Below, piece after piece: positions 24,281-31,975 of a stretch of DNA of 64,000 nucleotides. The first letter of the stretch is position 1. Each line of letters starts with the position of its first letter. The stretch comes from Strongylocentrotus purpuratus (Eukaryota; Echinodermata; Echinoidea; Camarodonta; Strongylocentrotidae): the NCBI RefSeq assembly GCF_000002235.5, contig NW_022145613.1:10850429-10914428 (forward strand), in the 5' to 3' direction. The position numbers and the translations under genes are program-made. The notes beneath the pieces are model-generated. The model was not told the origin of the DNA, ran no database searches, and worked only from the letters and a program-made list of their open reading frames with translations.

Positions 24281-26203
24281 CATCTTTCTTCATCTCTCCT
24301 GCACCTATCCACCTCGTACAGTATATTTGCATTTTTAAAAAACACAAAAAAGCTTAAATCTCTCATTTTATTTCTCCATTGGGTAATTTTTCCAAATGAT
24401 ATGATTTCTAGCTGTTCATATGAACATGTTTACCTTGTAACCATATGCTAGTAATTACCTAATCTTGAATCTTTTAAAGGATGTTAAAAACATCTTTGAA
24501 TTTCATTTTAGTTAGTTTCTTTATTCATCTATCTTTTTTCATTAAGTCTTGTTTTAAAATCTCTTTAGCTTCAGTGATTTTCCAGGTCACTGATTAAGTT
24601 TGGTCGCCCCCTCCCCATTCAGCCCCCCCCCCCCCTCCCCACCCAGCCCTGATGGATGAGTCACCCTAGGTGCCCTAATCTTATCCATCTCCCCTCTCTA
24701 ACTTGTTTGATGTCCACTTTAACCTATTATGTGAGTCACCCAAAACAATACTCACCCAAAATTTGATCAAGGAACTCCAAAAGTGGCAACAAGATTTGGT
24801 ACTTCAAAAAAGGTAGTGCTCTATTTATAAAGAAGGTTCATGGGTTCGTGAGCACTCTTTCATGCGCCGACTTTGGCCCGGGTTTTGTTGTTGTTGTTTT
24901 TTACATTCTATACTCTACTAACAGTTATTTGATCACCATAAAAACTATTTTTGTTGGCTGTATGAGTCATACAAGCCCAAAACTTTCTCAAAGACTTTGA
25001 ACATGATAGTGCCATTTTGTTTGTTAAAGAGGATACCTCTTTAAAAGCTGACCTACTCTTTTATTCTTAAATTTATTATCTTTACTTTCCACAATAAACT
25101 TTTTATTGATTGCTAGTGGGCAATTCCACGGTAACGGAAGGACACTCAGACAAGATTTTTGAACTTCAGGTTCATACTAAAAGAACTGTTTTATTAGTAT
25201 AAGATGTGAAACAGTACAGATATAATACCTATATAAGTGCCTTTAATTCTCCCCCAAAAAATTGTCATTATAGTTAAGTAGTTTAAGAATGTGCATATTA
25301 ATTATCTCGGTAACGGAAGGACATAAAAATGGACATGGTTTTTCCAGTTAATTAGTGTTTATCCAAACTTTGTGAAGTTGATGAAGCTTTCCACTTGACT
25401 GAAACACATTTTGTTCCCCATAGTTTAATACATACTAATAAAACATTTCTTTTAGTATGAACCTGAAGTTCAAAAATCTTGTCTGAGTGTCCTTCCGTTA
25501 CCGTGGAATTGCCCTAGTGATGGTTATATAAACAAAGTGCATTGTCCTTTCATGTGACAAAAACCTAGACCTTAAAATTCAGAAAAAGTTGGAAATGATC
25601 TGAAGAAGATCGAAATGCATTAAATTTTAACAAAAAGAGGCTGCTCCTTTTATCTGGAGAAGAGTGCTTTTATTTTGTACATACAAGTTTTTTCCATTAC
25701 AAGATGTAGAGTCCAGCAAGTATCCTATTATCCCATAATCCCATAACAAAAATGATATCCTCAATTTTCTTTCTTCATTTATCATCCCAGAATGTGACAT
25801 ATATACTAACATGCTTTATACCCATTTTCTAATTGTATGCATACTTCTTGAAAAAGGGTTTCACTTGACAAATCAAATGCTTGCCAGAGGCTTTCCAGAC
25901 ATAGCAACATCAATTTCATAGAGTTGTCGATTCCTATACAGATGCCATTATGTATATCAGGTGAATTAAATAATTGTGTTTGCAACCCTCAGTTCGGGAG
26001 AGAAGCATGCATACATCGAAATGCATTAATAAACAGGTCTATTTGTAACTTGTTGCCACGGTGTAACCGATCTTTCTTTTTCTCTTTCCTTCATCCTGTA
26101 CAGATGGGGCCACACCCCTCTTGATGATGCAAGGCTCTTTGGTCACACAGGGGTTGTCGACATACTAGAAAACTTCAAAGCCAGAAGGCAGGAAGAGACA
26201 TGA
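8257..26203 (+). CDS. GLS: Glutaminase, kidney-type (GLS), 13 visible coding exons, 5' incomplete
   Basis: Phosphate-activated mitochondrial glutaminase hydrolyses L-glutamine to glutamate and ammonia. Exons are 8257-8335, 9178-9311, 10352-10481, 12095-12338, 12567-12625, 13250-13341, 14080-14197, 14689-14865, 15703-15834, 16382-16477, 17508-17646, 18339-18402 and 26104-26203. All have GT/AG borders and compatible phases, giving 520 codons plus TGA. From visible residue 115 the protein aligns with human GLS without gaps at a constant offset of 131. Conserved active-site residues are Tyr118, Ser155 and Lys158 (the S-x-x-K pair), Asn204, Glu250, Asn257, Tyr283, Tyr335 and Val353. Residues 1-114 match the N-terminal helical region. 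Residues about 445-510 form two ankyrin repeats ([32 protein letters not shown]). The protein stops 13 residues after VVDI and lacks the longer human KGA tail. The transit-peptide exon lies upstream of the window. Confidence 0.97.
8336..9177 (+). other. GLS: GLS intron, no further feature seen
   Basis: AT-rich intron between visible exons 1 and 2. I see no repeat with clear ends and no coding similarity. Confidence 0.8.
9178..9311 (+). CDS. GLS: GLS visible exon 2
   Basis: Encodes [20 protein letters not shown] through LTADEFK (residues 27-70), matching human ALKSTGLRTSDPRLKECMDM. Acceptor GGCCAG, donor GTAAGT. It leaves two bases (GA) that join C of the next exon to give Asp. Confidence 0.95.
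9380..9480. repeat. Trinucleotide-rich tract with SINE-tail-like edge
   Basis: Degenerate (GAT)n, (CAA)n and (AAT)n runs are followed by TTTTTTATAGCACTTAC. This resembles the reverse of the (ATT)n tails and GCGCTATA boxes of the SINEs in this window. No SINE body could be traced. Confidence 0.4.
9853..10065 (-). mobile_element. TTAA DNA transposon family B, truncated copy
   Basis: TTAA (9849-9852) is followed by AGGTAAAGACCAGTTATGG. About 210 bp match the reverse complement of the right half of the complete family B elements at 38372-38738 and 58334-58699, with scattered differences and a short extra segment. Similarity stops near 10065 and no second terminus is found. It is an older, one-ended remnant in a GLS intron. 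Confidence 0.8.
10352..10481 (+). CDS. GLS: GLS visible exon 3
   Basis: Encodes [20 protein letters not shown] through AKNNETGE (residues 72-114), matching human CVQSNIVLLTQAFRRKFVIP. Acceptor CTGTAG, donor GTAAGA. It ends in phase 0 just before the catalytic domain. Confidence 0.96.
10482..12094 (+). other. GLS: GLS intron with a degenerate internal duplication
   Basis: A 1.6-kb intron. Two diverged segments starting near 10868 and 11085 share the pattern TGTTTTT...GATATG/GAATATGGTGTAGCTGA...TTC(T/C)CTAC, suggesting an old ~220-bp tandem duplication. Nothing codes. Confidence 0.5.
12095..12338 (+). CDS. GLS: GLS visible exon 4 (catalytic Ser/Lys)
   Basis: Encodes [20 protein letters not shown] through NALFLNNN (residues 115-195). 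It carries the substrate-contacting Tyr of ADYIPQL and the catalytic pair in FQSSSK (human Ser286 and Lys289). It also carries the allosteric-loop residues Phe187, Leu190 and Phe191 (human Phe318, Leu321, Phe322). The - strand open frame over the same bases is a shadow. The exon is clearly more GC-rich than its introns. Confidence 0.98.
12567..12625 (+). CDS. GLS: GLS visible exon 5
   Basis: Encodes [19 protein letters not shown] (residues 197-215) after a split Asn codon. The Asn of PMLNSGAI equals human Asn335 of the active site. Acceptor TTTCAG, donor GTATTA. Confidence 0.96.
12831..13194. mobile_element. Fold-back TTAA MITE (long palindrome)
   Basis: The 364-bp element is almost entirely an inverted repeat. 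It opens AACCCCTCTGAAGTGTTGGG and closes with CCCAACACTTTAGAGGGGCT, and the arms extend inward to a centre near 13020. TTAA flanks it at 12827-12830 and 13195-13198. The arms differ by many substitutions, so it is not very recent. It lies in a GLS intron and would form a long hairpin in pre-mRNA. Confidence 0.88.
13250..13341 (+). CDS. GLS: GLS visible exon 6
   Basis: Encodes [20 protein letters not shown] then [10 protein letters not shown] (residues 216-245), matching human [25 protein letters not shown]. Acceptor TTGTAG, donor GTAAGT. It leaves AC for a split Thr codon. Confidence 0.96.
13778..14052 (+). repeat. tRNA-derived SINE
   Basis: It contains a box-B-like GGTTTGAGTCC (13833-13843) preceded by a degenerate box-A-like GTAGATATGTCACTGGA. 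A body with GGTGATGTAAATGGGTACC and a 3' part with ATAATCGGGAGTGCC and ATGAGCGCTATACAA precede an AT-rich tail. The 3' half recurs at 63528-63680 in the same order, which shows it is a dispersed repeat. It sits in the GLS intron before exon 7. Confidence 0.75.
14080..14197 (+). CDS. GLS: GLS visible exon 7
   Basis: Encodes [20 protein letters not shown] through LELYFQ (residues 247-285). Glu250, Asn257 and Tyr283 equal human Glu381, Asn388 and Tyr414. The position of human Tyr394, which lines the inhibitor-binding allosteric pocket, is Leu263 here. Acceptor CTTCAG, donor GTCAGT. Confidence 0.96.
14198..14688 (+). other. GLS: GLS intron, nothing else seen
   Basis: Short intron between visible exons 7 and 8. 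No repeat or coding signal recognised. Confidence 0.8.
14689..14865 (+). CDS. GLS: GLS visible exon 8
   Basis: Encodes [20 protein letters not shown] through GQFAFK (residues 286-344). It is almost identical to human [20 protein letters not shown] and includes [11 protein letters not shown], whose Tyr335 equals human Tyr466. Acceptor CATCAG, donor GTAAGT. Confidence 0.98.
14866..15702 (+). other. GLS: GLS intron with small TTTAAGGGAAG tandem
   Basis: It contains three to four short GTTTAAGGGAAG-like units near 15170-15208 and several T/C homopolymers near 15540. Otherwise featureless. Confidence 0.7.
15703..15834 (+). CDS. GLS: GLS visible exon 9
   Basis: Encodes [20 protein letters not shown] through GIQFCQ (residues 345-388), matching human VGLPAKSGVAGGILLVVPNV. 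Val353 equals human Val484. Acceptor ATCCAG, donor GTAAGG. Phase 0 on both sides. Confidence 0.98.
15835..16381 (+). other. GLS: GLS intron, possible TTAA element edge
   Basis: Near its start the intron has ATTAAAGGGGAATTCCACTC, which resembles a TTAA-element terminus, but no matching inverted end was found. A G homopolymer lies at 16325-16336. Confidence 0.5.
16382..16477 (+). CDS. GLS: GLS visible exon 10 (end of the shared catalytic part)
   Basis: Encodes [20 protein letters not shown] then [12 protein letters not shown] (residues 389-420). Human GLS reads [25 protein letters not shown] here and then diverges into KGA or GAC, so this exon border corresponds to the vertebrate isoform switch. 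Donor GTGAGA; phase 0. Confidence 0.97.
16604..16690 (+). CDS. GLS: Candidate alternative terminal exon of GLS (GAC-like)
   Basis: A TAG acceptor (16601-16603) preceded by the pyrimidine-rich CTCACTTTTGTTCGGTCTGC opens an exon. In phase 0, as exon 10 requires, it encodes 28 residues beginning [20 protein letters not shown] and ending EKKFN, then TGA at 16688-16690. Splicing exon 10 to it would yield a glutaminase without ankyrin repeats, as in vertebrate GAC. The tail shows no similarity I recognise to human GAC, and no AATAAA follows closely. It may be chance. Confidence 0.35.
   Translation: MSCLFHWLHWNIRLDPYKMSAPFEKKFN
16729..16882. mobile_element. Small fold-back MITE
   Basis: CCAGGGCCATGTTTCATCAA at the left is mirrored, with a few mismatches, by CATGAAGCAGGGCTCTGG at the right. 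The arms continue inward to AACAATAACAA and TTGTTATTGATC. About 154 bp. It lies just downstream of the candidate alternative GLS exon. Confidence 0.7.
17508..17646 (+). CDS. GLS: GLS visible exon 11 (start of KGA-type tail)
   Basis: Encodes [20 protein letters not shown] through HLAAAEG (residues 421-466 plus a split Gly), matching human VKSVINLLFAAYTGDVSALR exactly from the KGA-specific border. The acceptor ACCCTGAAG has a poor pyrimidine tract, which could make inclusion of this exon regulated. Donor GTATGT. Confidence 0.96.
17681..17805. mobile_element. Small fold-back MITE
   Basis: GGGCTCCGTCTTACAAAG at the left mirrors CTTTGTAGGACGGGGCC at the right. The inner parts CGATTGATCAAACGCAA and TTGCGATTGATATCAACG continue the inverted pairing. 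It lies in the GLS intron between exons 11 and 12. Confidence 0.7.
18339..18402 (+). CDS. GLS: GLS visible exon 12 (ankyrin repeat)
   Basis: Encodes [20 protein letters not shown] (residues 468-487), matching human HVEVVKFLLEACKVNPFPKD. Acceptor CTTACAG, donor GTGAGT. It leaves AG for a split Arg codon completed 7.7 kb downstream. Confidence 0.95.
19431..19588. repeat. (GA)n microsatellite with G run
   Basis: About 158 bp of interrupted AG/GGAG units including a G12-type run. It is a long purine strand. Open frames over it encode only Arg/Glu or Ser/Leu repeats and are not genes. Confidence 0.95.
20487..20817 (+). repeat. 205-bp tandem duplication within ATCC/ATCT-rich DNA
   Basis: Segments 20487-20611 and 20692-20817 are nearly identical (TCAGAAGTC...GTTTACACCCGTC...GCAGTAGGCTAGCAGATTAA...TTCATAT). 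They are separated by tetranucleotide ATCT/ATCC repeats. An even more diverged trace (CATCAGAAGTCACACTGACT) appears at 20151. Confidence 0.85.
21030..21240 (+). repeat. tRNA-derived SINE (probable)
   Basis: A degenerate tRNA-like head (GTTGGTCAAGTCTCTTGACT ... box-B-like AGATTCAATCC at 21069-21079) is followed by a body with GGATACCAGGCACTGCTAGT, GTAATAATAAGTGCAGGGTC and CCTGGGTAAAATAAGGCC. This order resembles the SINE at 13778. Family assignment inferred. Confidence 0.55.
23085..23103. repeat. G19 homopolymer
   Basis: Nineteen consecutive G on the + strand, a candidate quadruplex and an assembly-error hotspot. Confidence 0.95.
24160..24300. repeat. (CT)n microsatellite
   Basis: Interrupted CT-rich tract whose cleanest part is a 40-base CT run at 24239-24278. 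Confidence 0.95.
25118..25514. mobile_element. DNA transposon with ~83-bp near-perfect TIRs
   Basis: Left GGGCAATTCCACGGTAACGG and right CCGTTACCGTGGAATTGCCC begin inverted repeats that run about 83 bp with one mismatch. The flanks repeat TAGT (25114-25117, 25515-25518), or CTAGTG if the outer G is excluded. The 397-bp element has no coding capacity, so it is non-autonomous. A third copy of the motif CGGTAACGGAAGGACA sits inside near 25308, in the left-arm orientation. The superfamily is not clear to me from the duplication length. Confidence 0.9.
26104..26203 (+). CDS. GLS: GLS visible exon 13 (last coding exon)
   Basis: Encodes [20 protein letters not shown] then [12 protein letters not shown] and TGA (26201-26203), matching human WNNTPMDEALHFGHHDVFKILQEY. 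Acceptor GTACAG. The human tail of about 30 further residues (TPQGDSDNGKE...) has no counterpart. Confidence 0.96.
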
Positions 26204-26445
26204 GAGGGATTCTGGCATTGTAAGTACTCTTCTGATTGAACCTTCCATTCGTTAAACCGTAGTCACACCTTCTATTAAACTAAACTGCAGGCACAGACTC
26301 TAACTTTTTTTGTTCGGTCTGTTGTCAGTCTCCGTGATTAGGTCTATGGTTAGATCTTGAAGATGACTCAGGTATAACTGGGATCAAATTGCGATGCACT
26401 GCTTTTCAGTGTTTAGTTGTAAGGAAGCTTTATAGCAAAATGTAG

Positions 26446-26668
26446 GGTCACGAAAAGATGCGTCCGGAATGCAAAAGGCATAATACTTCATGATCTTTTT
26501 AAATGTTTGTCTTTTGACATATCTGAATAAAACTTAAGTATTAACATTAAGCTTATTCAAGATAGCACATCAGCTCAATATCCTAACAATCTGGTTCTAC
26601 CTCTGTGTGATGAAGCTATGATTTTCAATATTTCTGCTTTTTGCGTTCCAGACACGTCTTTTGGTGCC
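26446..26668. mobile_element. Possible small TIR element in GLS 3' UTR intron
   Basis: GGTCACGAAAAGATGCGTCC and the following GGAATGCAAAA at the left mirror TTTTGCGTTCCAGACACGTC and the following TTTTGGTGCC at the right, with several mismatches. The total is about 223 bp. No convincing target duplication was found. Confidence 0.5.
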
Positions 26669-28139
26669 ACAACAATTTTGCTAACTTACTTTATTCCTTG
26701 ACCCTGGTTGGTTAAGAGCAATGATCATATGATTTAACTAAAACTTCATTAAGTTACAATCCTTACACATCAAATCCCAGGTCAGCCAATTGACGTGATA
26801 GTTATTGCTCCTACTCAGTTACCAAGAATGTAATATATGTTTGTTCTACGGGCCCTGCCCACTGGTGTGCTTTTAATTAATAGTGATTCATGCACTGGTT
26901 TTCTTAAAGTGCTATTTGAAGGTTATTTGCTTCCTCGTTCTGCTTCCATCACATTTTTTTCTCTATTCTCATTTTATTAATTCCACACCATTTTGGGGTT
27001 AATTTTGCTTCTTTAGATATTTTATTCTCTCTCTTGCTATAAGTGGTATATGAACAGGATGGCACATGCCTCCTCATTGAAAGAGAGAATAATGGCATCA
27101 TAAACAGAAGAACACCCTCTATCTCCCGATGGCCTTTCAAAATTTTGTTATCTCTCTCCATTCTCTCTCTCTCTCTCATTTTTATCCATACCAGATTAAC
27201 AGTGCTGCTGCAGCAAATCCTAAAATTCTTGAAAATAGAACCTAGAGAAAATAATGGCTTATACATTACTTGCTCAGAAGATTTCTTATAAACAATTGCA
27301 GCCTTTAATTTTTGTATTTGTGTTATTCATTCTGTTTAATTCTCTTTAATTTGTACATATTTTTTAATTTCTTTCAGCTAAATAGAATTTATAAAGAGCA
27401 GCTCTTCCTATTGTATTGACGACTCACCAATGTTGGACAAGAGATGGTACCACCTTCAATTCTGTTCTTCCGTGCTGGCTGCATAGACAGTGCTTGGCTC
27501 GGGACACTTTCTCCGTCGGTAATGGTCTGGAATTCATTGGGTTATGTGGGTATGTGTAATATGAAATAGGATGAAGGGGTAGAGAACGTCTCTACTATGC
27601 TGGAACCATGTTCATGAATCAGTGCACAAATTGAATGAACATTATAAAGTATATCATGTACAACTTCAGTCTGTATACTGTTGTACCAAACCCAAAAGAA
27701 AAACTTCACAATCATGCTAGCACAATCAGAGTTGTGCTTAAACAAATTATGACTTGTGAATTTTTAAAAGTTTTTTTGCCCTATGTTTTCCAATTTCCCA
27801 CTTTTCTTGTTTGTATTGTATACAATGATGGATAAATCATATATAAAGAGAAGAGGGATGAATTCATGCATTTTTTCTGAGCACTGTATACCATTGCTCA
27901 ATTGTTTTGCAGTCTAAGACAGTTTTGAAAGGCACAACATTTTAAACATGGGGTTAAAGCTGCAATGTGTTCCAATGACAATATAATGGCAATGGATATC
28001 GTCTCTTTGAGGCGGGAAAATGAAATTTTGAGATATATATATTTGTTTTCTATTCCTCTATTGTTTACTCCTTCTTGCCTTCTCTCTTTCTAACTATTTT
28101 CTATCCATTATCTGTGTTAACTACAATGTCTCAGGTTGA

Positions 28140-28340
28140 ACTGATTTGATATAGGGGTCACGAGGTCAAAGGTCACAGGGTCATACATGTATATGAAAAA
28201 ATGGCTTGTAATCACGATATTCTGAGAACTTGTTAATGGATTACAACCAAACTTGAATTTGTTTTAATTGCTTGTTCTGGTTTGTAAAATCGCTCTATAG
28301 CGGAGGCATCATTTTCGACTTTGCGCAGTGAAAGATCCAT
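28140..28340. repeat. GGTCA-rich sequence, possibly a dispersed repeat
   Basis: Four consecutive hexamers occur: GGGTCA (28155), AGGTCA (28163), AGGTCA (28170) and GGGTCA (28178). They precede text such as GGATTACAACCAAACTTG and GCGGAGGCATCA. The hexamers would form nuclear-receptor-type direct repeats, but the overall arrangement resembles AGGTCA-containing dispersed repeats known in marine invertebrates (from memory). Confidence 0.4.
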
Positions 28341-28676
28341 CTAGTTCTTTATGAAAAGATATAGATTATCTCTACATATGTCATGAATAGGCTGTTCTTT
28401 TGCATCATACATATGCTGTACTTTTGCTAGATTTTTTGACAGCCATCCAAATTTCAGGTTTTTAAAATGATTATTTCAAGTAGAGGCTTTAGATATGAAA
28501 TCACGTCACTGCCCTGTCATACATAGATGATTGATTATAAAGAATGATATGCAAGAAATTTGCTGTAATATAACATGTTGAGTGTCCAGGGATAGAGCAA
28601 TGATACTTTAAGTCTACAAAACAAAATATATTGCTTGAGGATTTTGTCTTTTGTGATTTTGGAGTTTTGCTTTTCT

Positions 28677-28682
28677 AATAAA
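28677..28682 (+). terminator. GLS: Candidate GLS polyadenylation signal
   Basis: The first AATAAA downstream of the predicted last exon start at 27378. No cleavage-site evidence is available. Confidence 0.5.
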
Positions 28683-30540
28683 GAAATATCTTATTAATCT
28701 TTACAGAATTTTAATGATTTTTCTATTTGCTTTGGGGTGTTTTTTATGCCTTTTGTTTAGTGCTATTTTCCAGATACATAGTACAAACGACATTGTAGCC
28801 ACATTTTTCCATATTAAATTTGTATGTAGATTACGTTCCCATTAACAACCATAGTATCAAAAATAATATCGCTAGTGATATTCGTTAGTCTCGCAATGTA
28901 TGGTCAACAAGGGATCAAAAGATCACAACCATAGTGTTTTTAAATTGAGCTTACAATAGTCATATTAAAGTAGGTTCATAACAACATTTTAAGTTTTGTA
29001 CATAATATATAAGTAAATGCCATCATTAATTAACATTTTTATATCAGACTTCCATGTTTTTCTGTTGCCAAAATATCATTTTTTTAATAAATTTGCTCAA
29101 AGAAATCTTTTTTTCTGATATGAAATATATTTAGTTGGTGAAATGCTGCGTATAATCTCTTTGAATGTTAATTGTAAATCGAAATTGGAATTGGAATTTA
29201 TTGTTTTTTGTAGGTGGATGGGTGGTTTGATGATGGGCATACTAAAATGAATGTATTGGACAATATAAACACAGGGCTATAATAGTCTTGTAATAGTATG
29301 ATAGTATCCTTGTTACCTATGATATTAAGATTTTTAAAGTAATTTTTATTGCATTTTTTCATTTTTTACTACCGGTATTTGATTTTCAAATTTGTTGTAT
29401 AACAATTTATCCTCTCATGACCCTCGCTGAAAAGACACATTATGAATTACAGCCAATACTACAGTAAAATTACTATGTAGCGATTTTCTTGCAATGGTGT
29501 ATTAATGATGGACGATTTCAGAGAAAGATTTACAGTTTTTCCTGTTCAGTGAATCATGCATCAAATTTACTATTTGGACCCCAATAACCAGTTTGAATTT
29601 ACGAACAATCATTTTTTATAAAAGTACTGAAGTGCTCGGGTGATAGCACATGTTGCTGAGTGCTCTGGACTTTGTACATTAAAGTAGTCACCCGAAGAAT
29701 CAAAAGTGTTTTGAATCGATGCAAAATTCATATCATTGCAAAGGGGAAGCCTTACTGATCAAATATAACAACTTCCTTCTTCAAAATATGTTTGGGGCTC
29801 GCAGTAATCATTTTCTCAAAAATGTTAATTTTGAGATCCAGATTTTCTGCCTTAAGCAGTCCTCCAAAGAGCTTCAAGATTTGTGACGTCACATGCGAGA
29901 CACAGCTAGCCATAAAGCTTTTTATGCCTTTCCATGATATCTATATGATTTTTCAGCAAATTATTCATGTTTTTTCAAGAGAAAATGTTTCCATCCATTC
30001 AGTTGTCATGAATTTTCTTCAGGTGACTACTTTAATGCCGTGCATGGTATATCTGATTTTTTTTTAAATATAATTGTATGGATGACAATATTTTCCTTCT
30101 CAAAATTCATGAGAATGAAATTGTCGTCATTATCATGTCTTGATTAAAGAGTGTTTATGCTGTTTTTGCTTTTCTAATTAATTTGTATGCAAATTTTTGG
30201 GCATTAATGAGAAATGAATGTTCTTGCCACTGCTAACATCAGTGGTACTGGCAATAAAAATTGTGCTGAAGTCTCATTCACCATGTGTATAAAGACAAAT
30301 TGCACAATGATTTCATGGGAATGTGTAAATTGTGATATTTTATTTGCTCTCTTATATAGCAATGATAACAAAATATAAATCTACATTTGCCCTGTTAAAA
30401 CTGAGCAAGGAATATATTAGGCTTTCAACAAGTCTCAGTTGTATGTTCTATGGAAATAACAGTGTGCAATGCCGAGGGGGGGGGGGGGGGTGGTGGATAA
30501 GAAGTTAAACAGAGACAGGTCTTGGCCAACAAAATCTAAG

Positions 30541-30850
30541 GGAAATGAAGAGATGAAAGGAGACAGTGAGATGAGAGATGGAGATGAAAGGATGAGGAAG
30601 AGAGAGAGTGAAATGAGAGAGTGAGAGAGGGGGAGAGAAGACTCAGAGAGAGAGAGAGATAGAGGGAGGCCGAGAGAAAGATATGTATATATAGTGAGAG
30701 AGAGATAAGAGAGAGAGAGGGAGGGGAGGGAGAGATAAGAGAGAGAGGGGAGGGAGTGGAGGGAGGCTGAGAGGGAAAGAGAAATAGAGAGGGGAATTGA
30801 GGGGAGGGAGGCTGAGAGAGAGGGGGAGATATAGAGGAAGAGAAGAGACA
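30541..30850. repeat. GA-rich purine tract
   Basis: About 310 bp of GAGA/GGGAG with few pyrimidines, preceded by a G run at 30476-30490. Ser/Leu-only frames over it are artefacts. Confidence 0.95.
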
Positions 30851-31111
30851 CTTTTGATATAATGTTTGTTTGTTCTCTCTTCAGAGCTAGAAGGGTGTTA
30901 CTGGATACATGTGAATGCCCTCTTGGCTCTCAAATGACCCTTGATGATCCTTTGTCGTTGCTTTTTTTAAAGAGAGAAAGGAAAAGGGCTGAAGAAATGT
31001 GAGACAGAAAAGTGATTAAGAACAGAAATAAAGGGATATTCTTCCAAACAGCAGATTTTGAAGATGGCTTGATCGCAACCCTCTCTCCCTCCCTTACCCC
31101 CTCTCTTTTAA

Positions 31112-31613
31112 AGGTAATACAAAGTTTTGGTATGGGGTCATGAATTTGGTTCAAATGAACATATTGGAAGCATATGCGATCCTACAATATTCAGTGATTG
31201 TTGTCGCGGTTGAAACCGAGTCTTAAGTTATGAAATTGTAAATAATAAACTCTGTATGATGTATAGCTCCCTCTCAAGGTCACGATATTAATTAAGCTAT
31301 AAAACAACGTTTCTTGACTAAAATCGACCGGTTGGCTATTCCCGTTTGGAAATTATATATCACAACTACAATTTCTGAGATTTTCATGGTCGCAGCTACC
31401 ATTGTTTGGCCGTATGCGCTATTTGAAATTTATCACAATTTACCGGGAGCACCGGTAAATTTTTATATTCAATTTTTCTCAAAAACACAAGTGTTTGAGG
31501 GGCTAAATTTTTTGGTGCTTATAATACATCCACAGGGGCATCCAAATATATCAAAATTGTAAAGAATCACTATCCACTCAATTTCCAAAATTTCCCAAAA
31601 CTTTGTATTACCT
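31112..31613. mobile_element. TTAA DNA transposon, family C
   Basis: Starts AGGTAATACAAAGTTTTGG and ends CCCAAAACTTTGTATTACCT, flanked by TTAA (31108-31111 and 31614-31617). 502 bp, with a perfect internal hairpin AATTTACCGG/CCGGTAAATT (31437-31461). No coding capacity for a transposase. It shares AGGTA ends and TTAA targets with families A and B. Confidence 0.9.
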
Positions 31614-31617
31614 TTAA

Positions 31618-31720
31618 TCTCCATCCCTCTCTTCCCTTCACAACGTTTTCTTTCTCTTTCGCTATCTCATCTCTCTCTATCCTCTCCCTCTCTCTCTCTT
31701 ATATCTCTTCCTCTATCTCA

Positions 31721-31758
<38 letters not shown>

Positions 31759-31975
31759 CCTCTATCTTTCAGCCTCCCTCCTTTTCTGTTTCTCTCTCTC
31801 TCTCCCTCTATCTCTCTCAGTCTCTCTCTCTCTCTCTTTCTCCCTCCCTTTCTCTCTCTCTCTCTCTTCTCCCTCTCTCTCTCTTCTCTCTCTCTCTCTG
31901 TCTCTCTCCCTCCCTCCCCTCTCTCTCTCTGTCTCTCTCCCTCCCTCCCCTCTCTTTCTCTCTCTCTGTCACCAT
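31618..31975. repeat. CT-rich pyrimidine tract
   Basis: About 360 bp of CTCT/TCCC units directly after the family C element. It is inverted in sense relative to the GA tract at 30541-30850. Confidence 0.95.

Larger units (their letters stand above)
18403..26103 (+). other. GLS: Large GLS intron (7.7 kb) filled with simple repeats
   Basis: No exon was recognised between the two ankyrin exons. Contents are a GA microsatellite (19431-19588), degenerate (ATCC/ATCT)n sequence with a 205-bp tandem duplication (about 19960-20820), a SINE (about 21030-21240), a GA tract (21850-21888), a G19 run (23085-23103), a CT tract (24160-24300), C runs near 24626 and a clean TIR element (25118-25514). Confidence 0.75.
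26204..28700 (+). other. GLS: GLS 3' UTR (spliced, predicted)
   Basis: After the TGA come 16 bases and a consensus donor GTAAGT at 26220. A TTTCTTTCAG acceptor ends at 27377, so a 1.16-kb intron is predicted in the 3' UTR. The junction is only 16 bases past the stop, too close to trigger junction-dependent decay under the usual 50-base rule. The last exon would run from 27378 to the first canonical AATAAA at 28677-28682; a further AATAAA lies at 29086-29091. Splicing and end are inferred from signals only. Confidence 0.55.

Noticed and set aside
31314-31562. 82-codon frame in the intergenic region
   Set aside because: Entirely inside the family C transposon and without a recognisable motif.
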